Both the position numbers and the translations under genes were made by a program. Shown piece by piece: positions 36,905 to 48,408 of a stretch of 64,000 bases of DNA. Under the pieces are notes generated by a model. It made no database searches and was not told the origin of the DNA. It saw only the letters and a list, made by a program, of their open reading frames with translations. Within the stretch, counting starts at the first letter, position 1; the number at the start of each line of letters is the position of its first letter. Source of the stretch: Lenzites betulinus (Eukaryota; Basidiomycota; Agaricomycetes; Polyporales; Polyporaceae); NCBI GenBank assembly GCA_022264855.1, contig JABYQU010000043.1:62001-126000 (forward strand), written 5' to 3'.

Positions 36905-39647
36905 CTAGTTTATCAGCCCCTTCAGCCGGCCCTTGACCCACACATCCTTCAGCGGCAGCACCCACACGCCCGCCGTCTGCTCGCCGCGCCTCCACCCCGC
37001 CACCAACTCCATCGCCTCGACCGGGGGCACGTCCTTGCTCTTCGTGCCCACAGTGACATGCAGCCGCTCGCGCACCTCCGCCGGCAGCCCCGCCACGAGC
37101 GCCACCGCCGCCCCGTCCGCGTCCCCCGGGTCGTCCGCGTCCACAGCGAGGTCGTCCACCGCCGCAGCCATGATGCGTCCGTTCCACACCAGCGCGCCCA
37201 GGCGGAAACACAGCAGCGGCGGGCGCTCGCGCGCGTGCAGCGCCATGCAGTCGTCCCAGAGCACCTGGTCAGCCGGGAGCGACTTGGAGTGCACGACCGT
37301 GACGTGCGGGTTCTTCGTGATGCGGCCCTCGGCAACGAGGGCGTCGTAGAACGCGCGCGCGGCGGGGGGCACGTCTGCGTCCGTGGCGGCGGCGAACGCT
37401 GGCGCGACTACGCTCGCGAGGTCGACCTCGGCGAGGATCCCGAAGTAGCGCGGCTTGGCGGGCGTCTTCGCCTTCGCCTTCGCCTCCGGGAGTTTCGCCT
37501 TGTTGCCCTTCCGCTTCGGCTCGTATGCGCGCGCGGCGGCGAGTGCCTGGCCCATCTTCTCCTGGTCGGGCTTCTCCACGCCCAGGTGCGCCACGCACGC
37601 GTCGACCGCGCGCGTCACCGCGTCCTCCAGGCTCTCCTCGAGGTCCATCGTGACCACGACGTCCGCCTCGGAGTCCGCGAGCTCTTCTGCGCCCTTCAGG
37701 AACATCCAGAGCACGCTCTCGTGCGATTTGGCGGTGTCCGCGACGAGCGACTGGTGCCGCTCGCCCCGCTGCACAATACGGTCGCCGCAGATGCGGTGGA
37801 TGGTGGAGCGCGGGAGGTCGAAGGACCAGTTGAGCGCGAGAAGACGTGCGGGCGGGTCACATGAGTTTGCCACGACGTCGCGCAGCTGCTCGCGGTGCTG
37901 CTTAAGGTGGTTGTTCCTGTGGGAGCACGCATTCAGTTAGAATCCCTGGGGCGGAGGTAGAGGGACGTACTTGTCAGCGATAACGACCCGGTGCTTTTTC
38001 AAAGCCTGCGTGACGTTCTTGAGGAAGATCGGCGCGGGCTTCTTCGCCTGGATGTCGTCGCTTTGGACGTGGCCGAAACCGAACAGATGCGTGAGCGCGA
38101 CTGCAACCGAGGTCTTCCCTGCAGATGTACTGTGTTAATCGTGCAGACGCGGAGATACGGGGTCTGCGGGAACATACCGACGCCGGGAACAGCCACGGGG
38201 ACAATGATCACCTTGCCTTCTTTCAAATTCACCTCCTTCTTGGAGGCCGGCGCGGGCGCCTCCTCTATCCCGCGCTCACCCCCGCCACTCTCCAACCACT
38301 TCAGGAACCGCTGGCGCGTTGCAATGATGCCTCGTCCTTTCGTATACAGGTCGAACTGGCTCCGGTCGCGCTTGATCTCGTCGCACACCCACTTCACGTA
38401 CACCTTCGTCTCCGCGCGCCGGAGTTTGCTCTTCGGCACGTTCGATGGGCTCGGGCCCTTCGTGAGGAGCATCTTCGTGACCTCGCGCCAGTCGCGATAC
38501 ATCATGTACGGCTCGTCGAACTTGATTTTGAAGAAGAAGGACGAGCCGGCGGGGTACGGCGACGCGCTCGCTGGTTTTCCGCCCTTCGTTGGCGGCTCCG
38601 TGACGTGCGTCCGCACGACGAAGCCCTCGAGCGCCTCCCCGTTCCACGCCCCCGTGCGCCCGATCTCTTCGGCGAACGCGCGCACCGCGGGGATGGTGTC
38701 CAACACTATCGAGGCGGTCTGGATGAACCCCCACTCGGCCGCGAAGGCGTCTACCACGTCCTGTGCCTGCGTCTGGAAATTCTTCGTGCACACGTTCAGG
38801 CCATGCAAGTGAAGTCCGCTCTTCTCGGGTCCGTACGGCAGGACGTGCTCCTCGAATGAATCATCGCACAACTAAACATACAGTTAACATCCATGGAGCC
38901 GTGGTGAGCCGAGAAAGTTAAACCTACCTCTGCGACAGCGGTCCAGTTTTTGTCCCACAGCGTGCGCGCGAGCTGTTCCTCGGTCTTGCCAGATGCCTCC
39001 AAGTGCTTCCGGAGCCACCGCTCGCCGACTTGAGCGTGGCTCTCCCCACTCGCACTAGGGGCGGGTCCAAGTGAATGCTTGGAGGTAACCAGGAGTTTTG
39101 TTGGTGTGAGCGCTGCGATAAAGATGATGCATCCATTGGATTTCAGAGTCAGGGTATAAGGTGCCGCTGTATGCGCTTCTAACGAATCCCACTGCGACGA
39201 AGGATGGCTATTAGAAGTTGCGCAAGTATACATGTACGACACGCTGCTTACCGCCGTCCAAGGAACCTCCCCAATGTTGAAGAACTTGTCATACCCCCGC
39301 GCTACGATGCGGTGCACCGTCTCCCCAGATTCACCCTTGATGTCCTGCGTGAACAGCCCCCGCGCGAGTGTGGGGAAGGGCGATGGGATGTCATAGTACT
39401 TGAACTCATTCATCTTCCAGCTTCGGATGGTAATACTGGGATCTGCGGGGGCTTGATGATCGGAGGACCTGATGAGCTTCGGGTTCTGCTTGGATATGCG
39501 CTGCAGTTCGTCGATGAGCGCGGAGTCTTTGTCTTTCATACTGAGAGACGAAAGCATCCCCTGGTTCTCATCGACATCGTTTCGTGCGGTATTCGCTCCG
39601 CCCGCTACGGCGGGGGTCGGGGAGGACGATTCGGGTGGTGAGGACAT
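36905..39647 (-). CDS. TRL1: Fungal tRNA ligase (ligase-kinase-cyclic phosphodiesterase)
   Basis: The minus-strand gene starts at ATG 39647 (MSSPPESS) and ends at 36905-36907, roughly 840 residues over several exons. The N-terminal ligase domain carries the nucleotidyl-transfer motif KSNG (KxNG) in YTLTLKSNGCIIFIA and the downstream GFVVRTHV and FFFKIKFDEPYMMYRDWREV motifs. The middle kinase domain has the P-loop built by splicing VPG to VGKTSVAVALTHLFG, followed by a DDIQ motif. The C-terminal phosphodiesterase has two HxT motifs, HVTVVHSK and HVTVGTKSK. Trl1 heals and seals tRNA exon halves and the HAC1-type mRNA of the unfolded protein response. All three active sites look intact. One intron (near 39193-39252) is 60 nt and in frame. 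Confidence 0.94.
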
Positions 39648-40205
39648 CTTCGGCCTTTTGTGCTTCTGTTTACTGTACAATGAAGTCGCTGTATTAGCGA
39701 AGAAGTGAGCACCCCAGGTAGGCTGTGGGATCCGTGTTGCTATGCAAAAATGAGAGAGACGAGGTGTAGGAAAGTGCGCAATGCGAGAGGCGAGTGCGCG
39801 AAGAATGATGAAAAGTGTGGGAGGCGCTACAAGAGAGTAGCGGTGACTCCTAGCTGACTCGTTCCGTGACTGTAATGGTTTCTTATGCCTGGCAGACCAG
39901 CGAGTGTGGGCGAAGGATGAAGAAACGGGCGACCGTCGAGGCCTGAGCTTGTTTATATGTCCTGCGTTGCGGCAGTGATGGTGTGGACCAAGTCGCGTCC
40001 TGCCTGTGCGGCTTCTGCCCGACCCTCCCCCGTGCGCGCGTGCGCCTTCAGCTTCAGCCTCCGTACCATCACACCCTTGCATATACCAGCCAACGGCCTC
40101 TATATCTTCTCGCGTTCTGCTCAGTCAAGAATATAGCATTGACTCTGGGAACCCGCCATCCACAACAGTTCTGCTCTCCGTTGCTGTGTCGCTGCGAATA
40201 CCTTA
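39648..40205. promoter_or_regulatory. TRL1 promoter region up to the MITE
   Basis: Upstream of the TRL1 start, 560 bases without a supported gene. The TRL1 reading frame stays open upstream to 40082, but without a domain. The TTA target-site copy of the adjacent transposon ends this segment. Confidence 0.4.
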
Positions 40206-40239
40206 GGGCCTGGTCGGCTGCCGGTGACTAGCTAGTCAC
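40206..40239 (+). repeat. Left terminal inverted repeat of the MITE
   Basis: Thirty-four bases identical to the reverse complement of 41202-41235. The first base past the match differs (t against c), which defines the boundary. Confidence 0.9.
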
Positions 40240-40979
40240 TCCCCGCCAAAAATCAGTCACTGGTGACTGGTAGTCGTGATCCGGGTGAAAAGCCCAGTCG
40301 TAGTCGGGAGGAGCGGTCGGCGACGAGCGGGCGCGGGCGCCAAGACGTCACCCCCGGGCGCCAACGTGTCACCATGCTAGTCGCGGCAGTGTCGCGGCGC
40401 AAAGCCCGTCTCCCCTCAGGACCCCCGCCAATACACCAAGAGCTCATATCCGGCGCTCGGCCGGATAGGCCCAAATTCGGTGGCTCCAAAACCCTCAAAA
40501 TTCGGTCATTTCCACATAACCCTCCGCCAAAACCTCAAAATTCGGGCCTCCGGCGGATGTATCATCCAAGGGCGCTTATCATATTTGCGGGCCGGGTCGC
40601 CAGAGACTCCATTCCAACCTATAATCCCGGCCGTAAGAGTGGTTAAGTGACTATCTGGAAACTACAATTTCGGCGCAAAAATCATTGCCAGGTCCCCCGG
40701 ATCCAAGGTCTCAGCTGCCGGCCGTCCCCTCATTTTCGGTGCTGTTGCACCCAAGATTTTCCCGCTGGGGCCGGATTCGGGCACATGACCTCGGCCTCCC
40801 GGAGGCCTATTTTCGGTGAATGGCATGTAGCTTTTCGGGCCCTTCGGGCCCATTTTCGGTAGCGCCCGCATATGAGCTCCCGGCGTATTGGCGGGGGTCC
40901 TCTCCCCTCGCCCTTCCTCCTCCTCCACTTCGTATACTCTAGTACTCGTCGTTCTGACTGCTTATTCATTATAATCTGC

Positions 40980-41078
40980 ATGGCTATTGACACACAAACA
41001 CCCGTCACCACTGCTGCACAAACTGCCCCTGCTGGGCATCAAGATCTGGTGCCGGCCACTGCTCCTCCCGCCAAATAA
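40980..41078 (+). pseudogene. Short N-terminal coding remnant inside the MITE
   Basis: A 32-codon frame begins MAIDTQTPVTTAAQTAP and stops at TAA 41076-41078. It follows a pyrimidine-rich, promoter-like stretch. It could be the beginning of the gene carried by the autonomous element, cut off by internal deletion. It has no identifiable domain. Confidence 0.35.
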
Positions 41079-41201
41079 GCGCCCTATGTCCGCGGGTGAC
41101 TCTGCTGTGATCTTGTGTGACCCCCTGTGACTTTGGGCGCTTTTCCTCGCCACTCCCGATCAGCGACTACCCGGTGATCTCGGGCTTTGAACCTCTCACT
41201 G

Positions 41202-41235
41202 GTGACTAGCTAGTCACCGGCAGCCGACCAGGCCC
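41202..41235 (-). repeat. Right terminal inverted repeat of the MITE
   Basis: Exact reverse complement of 40206-40239, followed by the second TTA target-site copy at 41236-41238. Confidence 0.9.
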
Positions 41236-41351
41236 TTAGGGAAAGGCATTTGGCCCCCAAGCCGAACCCGTGTTTACGTCCGCCCTATACCCTGGACATT
41301 ATTGCTAGCTGCAATATCCATTTATACCCCTTGAATCCTGTGTAGCACACG

Positions 41352-43828
41352 ATGGACGACGAAACCGCTGAGATCGAGCTAGTAAGTCGTGCAGTAGCTG
41401 GTAGCGACGAGTAGCGCTACATGTACCCCGCCTTTAGCTCGAGCAGAATCTCAACAAGACACGGCAAATCTCCCAGCGCATGACTTGTGAGTGCCTCTGA
41501 ATGGTGAAGTGAGTTGCAGTTCGCATCATTCTCTAGCGATTCTCTCTAGCTTCGATACCCGCCTGGTGAAGCTGGAGAAGTCGATCTTGCCACTCTACAC
41601 CTCGACGCAGGTCCTTACAAGGAGGGCGAACAGTGCGTACACCCATCGCTTGTCGTATGAACAATATTGCTGAAAGCGCGGGGATCTGTAGACGTTGAGA
41701 GCGCATTGCAGAAGATTGACGAGATTGCGAGTTACCATGAGGGCGTCGCTGCAGAGGAGGCTCTCATTCTAAGAGGGTCAGCCATCTTTGTCGTGCTACC
41801 GGTCCATTATATGCTAACGTTCCCATTCTAGCCCTCAAGCAAACCAACTCAGCGCATACACGGAAGTACTAGAACGCATGAACGTCAGTGTCGCATTCAA
41901 CAGTACAGACTCACGAGACAAGGTGAGGCGAACGGCGCGGCGACTGTCAGAAGCGGTGCTAATAGGGGGACAGGCACGTCTAGTTGAAAGTGGTGCAAAG
42001 AAGCTCATCCAGCTCTACACGAAACTCGTCGCTGAGGGGTCCTCCGGTGTACCTCCCGGCGGAGCCGAGTTCACCTCCGTGCCGTTCCCCGCCTCGCTCA
42101 TGAACACTCTAAGACCGCTCGTGACTTTCCTGCGAACCCTCCCCCTTCCCGCTACACACCCATCGCATCCTGCCGCCGCAGGCATACAATCTGCGCTCAA
42201 GGACGCGCAGAAGGGTTATGGTGATATGCGCGGCGCGTGGGTGCGCAAGTGCCTCGAAACGTTCGGAAAGCGCGTTGTCGATCGTGCGGAGACGATTGAC
42301 GGCGTAGCTGCCGGGACGGAGGTCGGTAGGTGGACCGACGACATGCTCGCCGTCGCAGACGTACGTCAACTGCCCGGACACCCGCAATGGTACTGCTAAC
42401 ATCGTCGTTCTTCAGGAAGAGTACAATCTCCTACTCGAGCTTGCCCCTTTGACCACGCCAGCAAACATCAGCACGACTTATGCGACACTGATTTCCCCTC
42501 TAACAAATCTTTTCACTTCGACGCTCGGATCACTGGGGTCCCTCATAAAGCGTAATCTCAACAAGAACACATTCCTTGCGCTTGCTGCTTACTCGTCGCT
42601 CACGCTGCTTCAACCGAAGTGGAACGATATCATGTCGCGCCGCGCGGACAGAAAGGAGAACGAGCTGAAAGAGGGTCTACATTCTATTCGTGCATCATGT
42701 TTGCGGAGCTTCCCCGAATTCCTGGCAGACATCCGGTTGGCGGGCCTAGGAAAAGGCGGCGAGATCGGTACTGGCCTCGCGGACTTCACTATCTCGGTAA
42801 GTAGGCTTATCGGCGTCACGGCGACGTTGAACTTAGAGGCGTTTGCAGGCTGTCCAGTACCTCGAGAAGATACCGGCCGTTCAGGATGCCGCAGCTTCGG
42901 CGCTTCTCACCCTCGGAGACGGGAATTGGAAGATGGGCGAAGGCACGCAGATCGGCAAGAAGCCCGTCGAAGTCGATGAAAGCACTGTGCTCGAGCACTT
43001 CACCTGTACGTCCCGCGCGCCCGGCTCGCATCGTTCCGACCTCATTTTTCGCTTTCGCAGACGACGTCGTCAACGCGACTGTGCAGAGCTTGCTGACGCT
43101 CTCGCGCACGAACAAACGCCCCGCGTTCGGCGCGATCTTCCTCCTGAACAACATCTCGTACCTCCGCACGCAGCTGATCGTGCGCCCGCGCACGGACGTG
43201 CCCTCCATTCTCTCGCGCCCCGCGCAGGAGCTGCTCAACTCGAACTTCCGCACCGCCAAGGCCGGCTACTTCGACGCTAACTTCTCGCCGCTCCTGCAGA
43301 CGCTCGTCGACGAGAAGGACAAGGGCAAGAGCGCGGTCAAGGAGAAGTTCACGCGCTTCTTCGATCTGCTGGACGAGGTCACCGAGCGCCACGCCGTGGC
43401 GCGCGTGCTCACTGATGACCCGGACGGCCGCGCGACTGTCGCGGACGAGGCGGTCAAGCTCGTCGTCCCGTCGCTGCAGCGCTTCATTCAGCGAAACCTC
43501 GGCAAGGAGTTCAGCAAGAGTGAGTGTTACGTCCCGAGCTACTGTAGAGTCATTCTGATCGCCGACGTCCCGTAGATCCGCAGAAATGTAAGTTTGAGAG
43601 TGCGGTGTGTGGATAGGAAACTGACCGGTGCCCTACAGACATCAAGATGCCCCCAGAGGAGGTCGAGGCCCTGATCAAGGGTTTCTATGCGTGCGTATAA
43701 GCTACCTCGACTGTATCCTCGTGATTAACTCAATCCTCAACAGTGGGAGCAGCGGCGGTGCACCGTCAGTACCTCCACCTGAGAAGCTCACAAATACCTT
43801 GCTGCAGCAGGCAGGGTGGGGTTGGTAA
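41352..43828 (+). CDS. EXO70: Exocyst complex component Exo70
   Basis: A plus-strand gene with about ten short introns, start ATG at 41352 and stop at 43826-43828, roughly 640 residues. The N-terminal coil (DDETAEIELLEQNLNKTRQI, then LEKSILPLYTSTQVLTRRA) and the C-terminal block NPQKYIKMPPEEVEALIKGF match fungal Exo70. Between them lie the helical bundles, for example FLLNNISYLRTQLI. Exo70 binds PI(4,5)P2 and Rho GTPases and tethers secretory vesicles at the plasma membrane. The segment NPQKY depends on a 12-nt microexon at 43576-43587. The stop lies only 47 bases from the stop of the opposing SET gene, so their 3' UTRs must overlap. Confidence 0.92.
43576..43587 (+). other. 12-nt microexon of EXO70
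   Basis: The bases atccgcagaaat sit between an acceptor (cccgtag) and a perfect donor (gtaagt). Joined to AGCAAGA upstream and ACATCAAG downstream they give SKNPQKYIK, the conserved Exo70 sequence. Skipping it removes exactly four codons without changing frame. Confidence 0.85.
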
Positions 43829-45700
43829 TGCAACTATAATATACTGATCACTGAACTGGTATATGTATTGAAGCTCTATTGTAAGATGTGTTCTGTATCA
43901 GTTGCCTGACCCTTGTTCCAATATTCCTTGCCATAGAACAACATCAACTCCTGCCCAGCTTTTATGGTCTTGACTGTTCAATGTGGTCAGCATACACCTC
44001 TCCTATAGGGAGCATGGCTCCTCACTAGAGTGAAAGAGTATCTTGGTCTGCCCTGCAACAATTCTGGCTGTGTGAGATCCACCTCAATCAGCCATGTATT
44101 CTCAGTCTTGATAATAAATGTCTGACTTACATACTGCTGTAACATTTGCCTTTTCTTCTTCCCTTGGGTCATTGATATATCTGAGCATGTCCCCAATGGT
44201 AGCTGCATCAAGAAAGTGGGTTTCATCAAGGGTGAAAGAATAGTTCAGCCCTCTGAGGTTATGAACCATCTCTTGGGCATCAACAAGCCTGTGATATATC
44301 AGCACATAGGTATCTTCAATCATTGACTACATACTTGTTACCACCATCATCACCATCAAAGACATACATCCTCTCAGAGATGTACTCTGAGGCAAGGTTA
44401 AATATCAGAATCACTACATGTATGAAGTTGTAACATACCTCCAAGAAAACTACCAGCTGGTATCTTACTAACAGCAAAGGTTCCTAGGCCCCAGGTGCCA
44501 ATTTTCACAGCCAAATGCTACATAGCAGAATATTGAAAACATTGGCTAGACAAATAGTAGCAAGATTAGGGTGAAACTAACCTGAACTTCATTAAGTTGA
44601 TATTGCATATTTGAACATCTGTGTTTTTGCATATTTGAGGATTTGGGCCTTTGCTTTTGTGATGGCTTGCCTGCATCTCAGTCAATATTAGTGAATTTAA
44701 TATCAAGTGACTGGTGCACACCTCTTTTTCTAAAATAGTGTATGGAATATTAAAAAATGCAAACACAGTGATAGATCTGGCTAACCTTTGCTTTTTACAT
44801 AGTTCAGGATCACACTCTGCTTCATCACTTTTACATTGACAAGGTGGATTATTGCCATGTTTGCCACATTTGCACATGATGCGCTCTTTGCCTACTTGCA
44901 AGTTAGCTCCGAAACATTACAGATTCAAATACACTCACATTGCTTTGGACATTTACATCTTCTGTGACATTTCAACCCATTTTGGACACAGTAGCAGTTA
45001 TTCTGGGTGCACATCCCTGTGTGAATACAATAGTCCAGCCTGAGAATATATTTTATCAGCTATGCAGTAGTAGGGATATAGTTATATCTTACTTGCCCTT
45101 GTCCAGTAGTGGCCATTGAATTATCACCCTTCCAACCATGAGAAAATAGAGAGCATTGGTGGTGAAATACCTATAAAGCATAAGAGATGAATGATATAAT
45201 CATAACAAATAATCTCACATTATAGCAAGTTGTCCTTGCTAGTGGAGCCAGTTTGCATGGTAGTTCTTCTGGAAATAACTTGATAAGATCATATATGTTC
45301 TCATCCACAGAGAGGGCAGTCTGAAGAATTTTGTCAATGCCAAGCAAAATATTATTGGAGACTATTACCTCATAGTCTGCTATGGCATAGCAGAGAAAAC
45401 AATCTTCACCACATCTCCTTTTATCTTGCCTAGACTCATACATCTCCACATGGATGATTGCAGGAGGATCCAAAATCACAGGAGGTGATATAATATCTGA
45501 CAATCTATGAAGGTGGACTGAAAGCTACATTTGTAGAAATACCTACCATGAAACATACATCTTGCCTTGTTGCAATTTAGGCTGCTACAGAAGTGTGCAA
45601 CGAGGCTATTGACCTCAGCAAGTATGTTGGGAGTTGTAGGCACTGATATTGCTTGAGCATTTTGTAAGGCCTCACTACCCCAGCCTAGGATATCCCTGTG
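43829..45700. other. AT-rich block
   Basis: The block begins at the end of EXO70 and runs through the CXC and SET exons of the opposing gene. One 60-base line (44641-44700) counts 23 G+C, against well over half in neighbouring genes. Composition returns to normal GC within the same gene near 45720-45850. Confidence 0.75.
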
Positions 45701-46474
45701 TACAGTTAGAGATATTCAAAAGAGTTTGCACTGGTAGTATACCGTTTTCGAAGGTTTGCAATGAACCCAGTGCCGAGCAATGGAATAAACTCAGGTTTGA
45801 GTTGATTGATCTTGTCATGGTTGAGCTCAAGAGCTTCAAGGCGCAAAAGAGTGTCGGCAGCTATGAGTTTGACTTGAACGGTGTAAGATTGGCATTTACT
45901 ACAGAAAGGACAGAAGATACGGACAGTCGATGTCAAACCATTCCGTCTGCCAACCAATTTCCATATGTGCCTTACAATACTTCTCAATATCCAACCCAAG
46001 CTCATCGGCGTAAGGTACAAATCGGACAATCCGCTGGTCGGCCGTGTAACGAGCAATCTCGATGGACGGGGTGCAGCTTTCATATTTGGGGTATGCGTAC
46101 GGACAAAGAGTTGGTAGACTGGGCCCAGCTTTGACTGACGATCCAGAAGGGCGCGCGAGGCTTGCAGACCAAAGCTGGAATGCGGCGGCATTGGGGCTGA
46201 CATCTACATCGATGGGTTCCGCGTCTTCGAGCAGGTCGTCCGAAGACGACGGGGGCTGCGGGGTGGCAACTTCGAGGGACCCGAGGAGCTGTGCGCACTG
46301 GAAGGGTTCGCGAGCGTAGAACTCATACCATGCGCTCCTACATATCCCGTCTATCTCCTGCGATATCTCCTGCAGCTGTCGACGGCGTTGCGCGTAGAGC
46401 TCCTGTTCGACGCGGAGTGCTTGTTCTGGGTCGATGTCCACGAGCAGAGTTGGCATGCCAAATGTGTCCGACAT
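43876..46474 (-). CDS. Enhancer-of-zeste-like CXC-SET protein with altered NHS motif
   Basis: The minus-strand gene starts at ATG 46474 (MSDTFGMPTLLVDI) and ends at TAG 43876-43878. It has a coil-rich N-terminus, then VRFVPYADELGLD and WQTEWFDID spliced to KLIAADTLLRLEALEL, as in fungal E(z) proteins. A Cys-rich CXC region follows: YCIHTGMCTQNNCYC, CHRRCKCPKQC, IMCKCGKHGNNPPCQC and ECDPELC. The SET domain has GTWGLGTFAV, LNYSFTLDETHFLDAATIGD, RYINDPREEEKANV, RIVAGQTKILFHS and IKAGQELMLFYGKEYW. E(z) proteins methylate histone H3 Lys27. Here the usual NHS is NDP and the FDY near the end is LFY, so cofactor binding or activity may be changed. Exons 3' of about 45700 are AT-rich and the 5' third is not. 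The fine intron map is my reconstruction. Confidence 0.75.
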
Positions 46475-46712
46475 TGCGAGATACGCGTAGCAATTAATAA
46501 TGGCAAATGAAGATGAGCGCGAGCGGGCTGAGGACGTCGAGGGCGATGAGGTCGGTGGCGGCAGCACGATCGCGATCGGCGCAGAGCTGCATCGCGCGGC
46601 ACAGGGGCTGAGTCACAGCGAGTCACGCAGTCGTCACCGGGCGGTAACGCGACGCGGGGTCAGGGAGCGACCACGACGACCGGCTGGGCGGAAACGACGT
46701 CGAGCAGCTGCC
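46475..46712. promoter_or_regulatory. Short bidirectional promoter, SET gene and ATG18
   Basis: Only 238 bases separate the two start codons, which point away from each other. The segment is GC-rich with several repeats of gcgatcg and gtcac type. Both genes probably share control elements here. Confidence 0.6.
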
Positions 46713-48408
46713 ATGGCCGAGCGCCTCAACCCCAACATGCTCTTCGCCAACTTCAACCAGGACTTCACGTGAGTGAGTCCTCCGCTCGCCACCGCCCGCC
46801 CGTTCTCATCTCCCACAGATGCATATCCGTCGGTACTCGGAAAGGGTATAGCATAACGAACTGCGACCCCTTCGGCCGGGTGTATACCATGAGTGCGTTG
46901 ACAGTGCTTGCTACTATGCCTATGCTAATTGTAGCTGCGATAGATGATGGCGCGCGAGGGATTGTGGAGATGCTATTCTGCACATCATTGCTTGCGCTGG
47001 TCGGGGCCGCGGACCATCCTCACTTGAGCCCGCGCAAGTTGCAGATTGTGAACACCAAGGTGCGTGCTCCGTATACGAAGTCTCTCTCCGTCACGCGAAA
47101 GGGAGAGACACTAGTTGCTTCGTGTCGCCACCGACATTACTAGGTCCTGACTGCGTTCCACATACAGCGACAGTCCATGATTTGCGAGCTCCTGTTCCCC
47201 TCCTCCATTCTTGCCGTCAAGATGAACCGCAAGACGCTAGTGATTGTGCTTGAGGTCGAAATATACATCTACGACATCTCGAACATGAAGCTCCTGCACG
47301 TCATCGAGACCACGCCGAACCCTAACGGTGAGTACCACTTCTCTGTACGTGAAACCAAATACCTATCCTCCGCAGCCATTGTCGCGCTTTCCCCCTCCGC
47401 CGACAACTCATACCTCGCATACCCTTCACCTGTGCCCTCGCCTGCTCTCGCCCAGACGTCCGCGGCACAGCAACCCTCCCCCGCCGCTGCCGCACCATCG
47501 ACGGGCGACGTCCTTCTCTTCTCTACACGCTCGCTCACTGTTGCCAACGTTATCCAAGCGCACAAGTCGCCCATCTCTTTCCTTTCCGTCAACTCTTCCG
47601 GCACGATGCTCGCCACCGCGTCCGACAAGGGCACCGTCATCCGGGTATGGAGCATCCCCGGGGCCGAGAAGCTCTACCAGTTCCGGCGGGGGACGCGCGA
47701 AGCGCGTATCTACTCGATTAACTTCAATCTCGTCTCGACACTCCTCGTTGTCAGCTCCGCACATGATACCGTACACATATTTAAGCTTGGACAAGGGCAA
47801 GGGCAAGGCCGAGGTGCGGTCAGCAGTGCGCAGTCGCCCTCGAGCCCCTCCGGATCGATAGACAGTAGGGAAGGCTCACAGGGGCTGGACGGAGGATACG
47901 ACGCGTATGTGGACAAGAAGAAGGGGAACAGCGTGTCGTGCGTATACCCCACCACCTCTGACTCTCTCGGACACTTATATCTGTTCACAGATCCACACTA
48001 CGCCGGAAATCGCTACACCTAACGAAGAACCTCACGTCCTCGGTCGGCGGCTACCTCCCAAACACGCTCACGGAGATGTGGGAGCCCTCGCGCGACTTCG
48101 CCTTCCTGCGGTTACCAACCAGCGGCGCACGGTGCATCGCTGCACTGAGCGGGTACGTCTCAGCCTATGCGTGGGGCAACACACACGATGCTGACCGCGC
48201 GGTTCCTTTGCAGGACGATGCCGCAAGTGATGGTCATCTCTTCCGAGGGCTACTTCTACTCGTACAATATCGACTTGGAGAACGGCGGCGAGTGCTCGCT
48301 CATGAAGCAGTATAGGTGCGTGTCCCATCCTCCGGTGCCGGCGCGCACCCTGGCGCTGATCATCTCGGGTCTAGCTTGCTGGACTCCAACGACGAGAAGA
48401 ACGACTGA
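46713..48408 (+). CDS. ATG18: Atg18 PROPPIN, phosphoinositide-binding autophagy protein
   Basis: A multi-exon gene with start ATG at 46713 ([19 protein letters not shown]) and stop at 48406-48408, roughly 450 residues. It is a seven-bladed beta-propeller: [20 protein letters not shown] in blade 1, [18 protein letters not shown], the WD-like [20 protein letters not shown], and the signature FRRG in [21 protein letters not shown] binds PI3P and PI(3,5)P2 on two sites. A Ser/Gly-rich insertion with repeated GQG follows blade 5. The C-terminus is [11 protein letters not shown] after the last intron. Atg18 recruits Atg2 to phagophores. Svp1 paralogs are the alternative. The product of the ATG14-containing kinase complex is its ligand. 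Confidence 0.9.

Larger units (their letters stand above)
40206..41235 (+). mobile_element. PIF/Harbinger-type MITE, 1,030 bp
   Basis: Perfect 34-bp terminal inverted repeats lie at 40206-40239 and 41202-41235, starting gggcctggtcggctgccggt. They are flanked by the 3-bp duplication TTA at 40203-40205 and 41236-41238. The TTA target and GG-starting ends are hallmarks of PIF/Harbinger elements. The interior has no transposase, only a promoter-like CT-rich stretch and a 32-codon frame at 40980-41078. It looks like an internally deleted derivative that kept the first part of a gene. Each end contains the 16-bp perfect palindrome GTGACTAGCTAGTCAC, and GTGAC motifs recur nearby. The identical ends suggest recent insertion. 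Confidence 0.85.
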
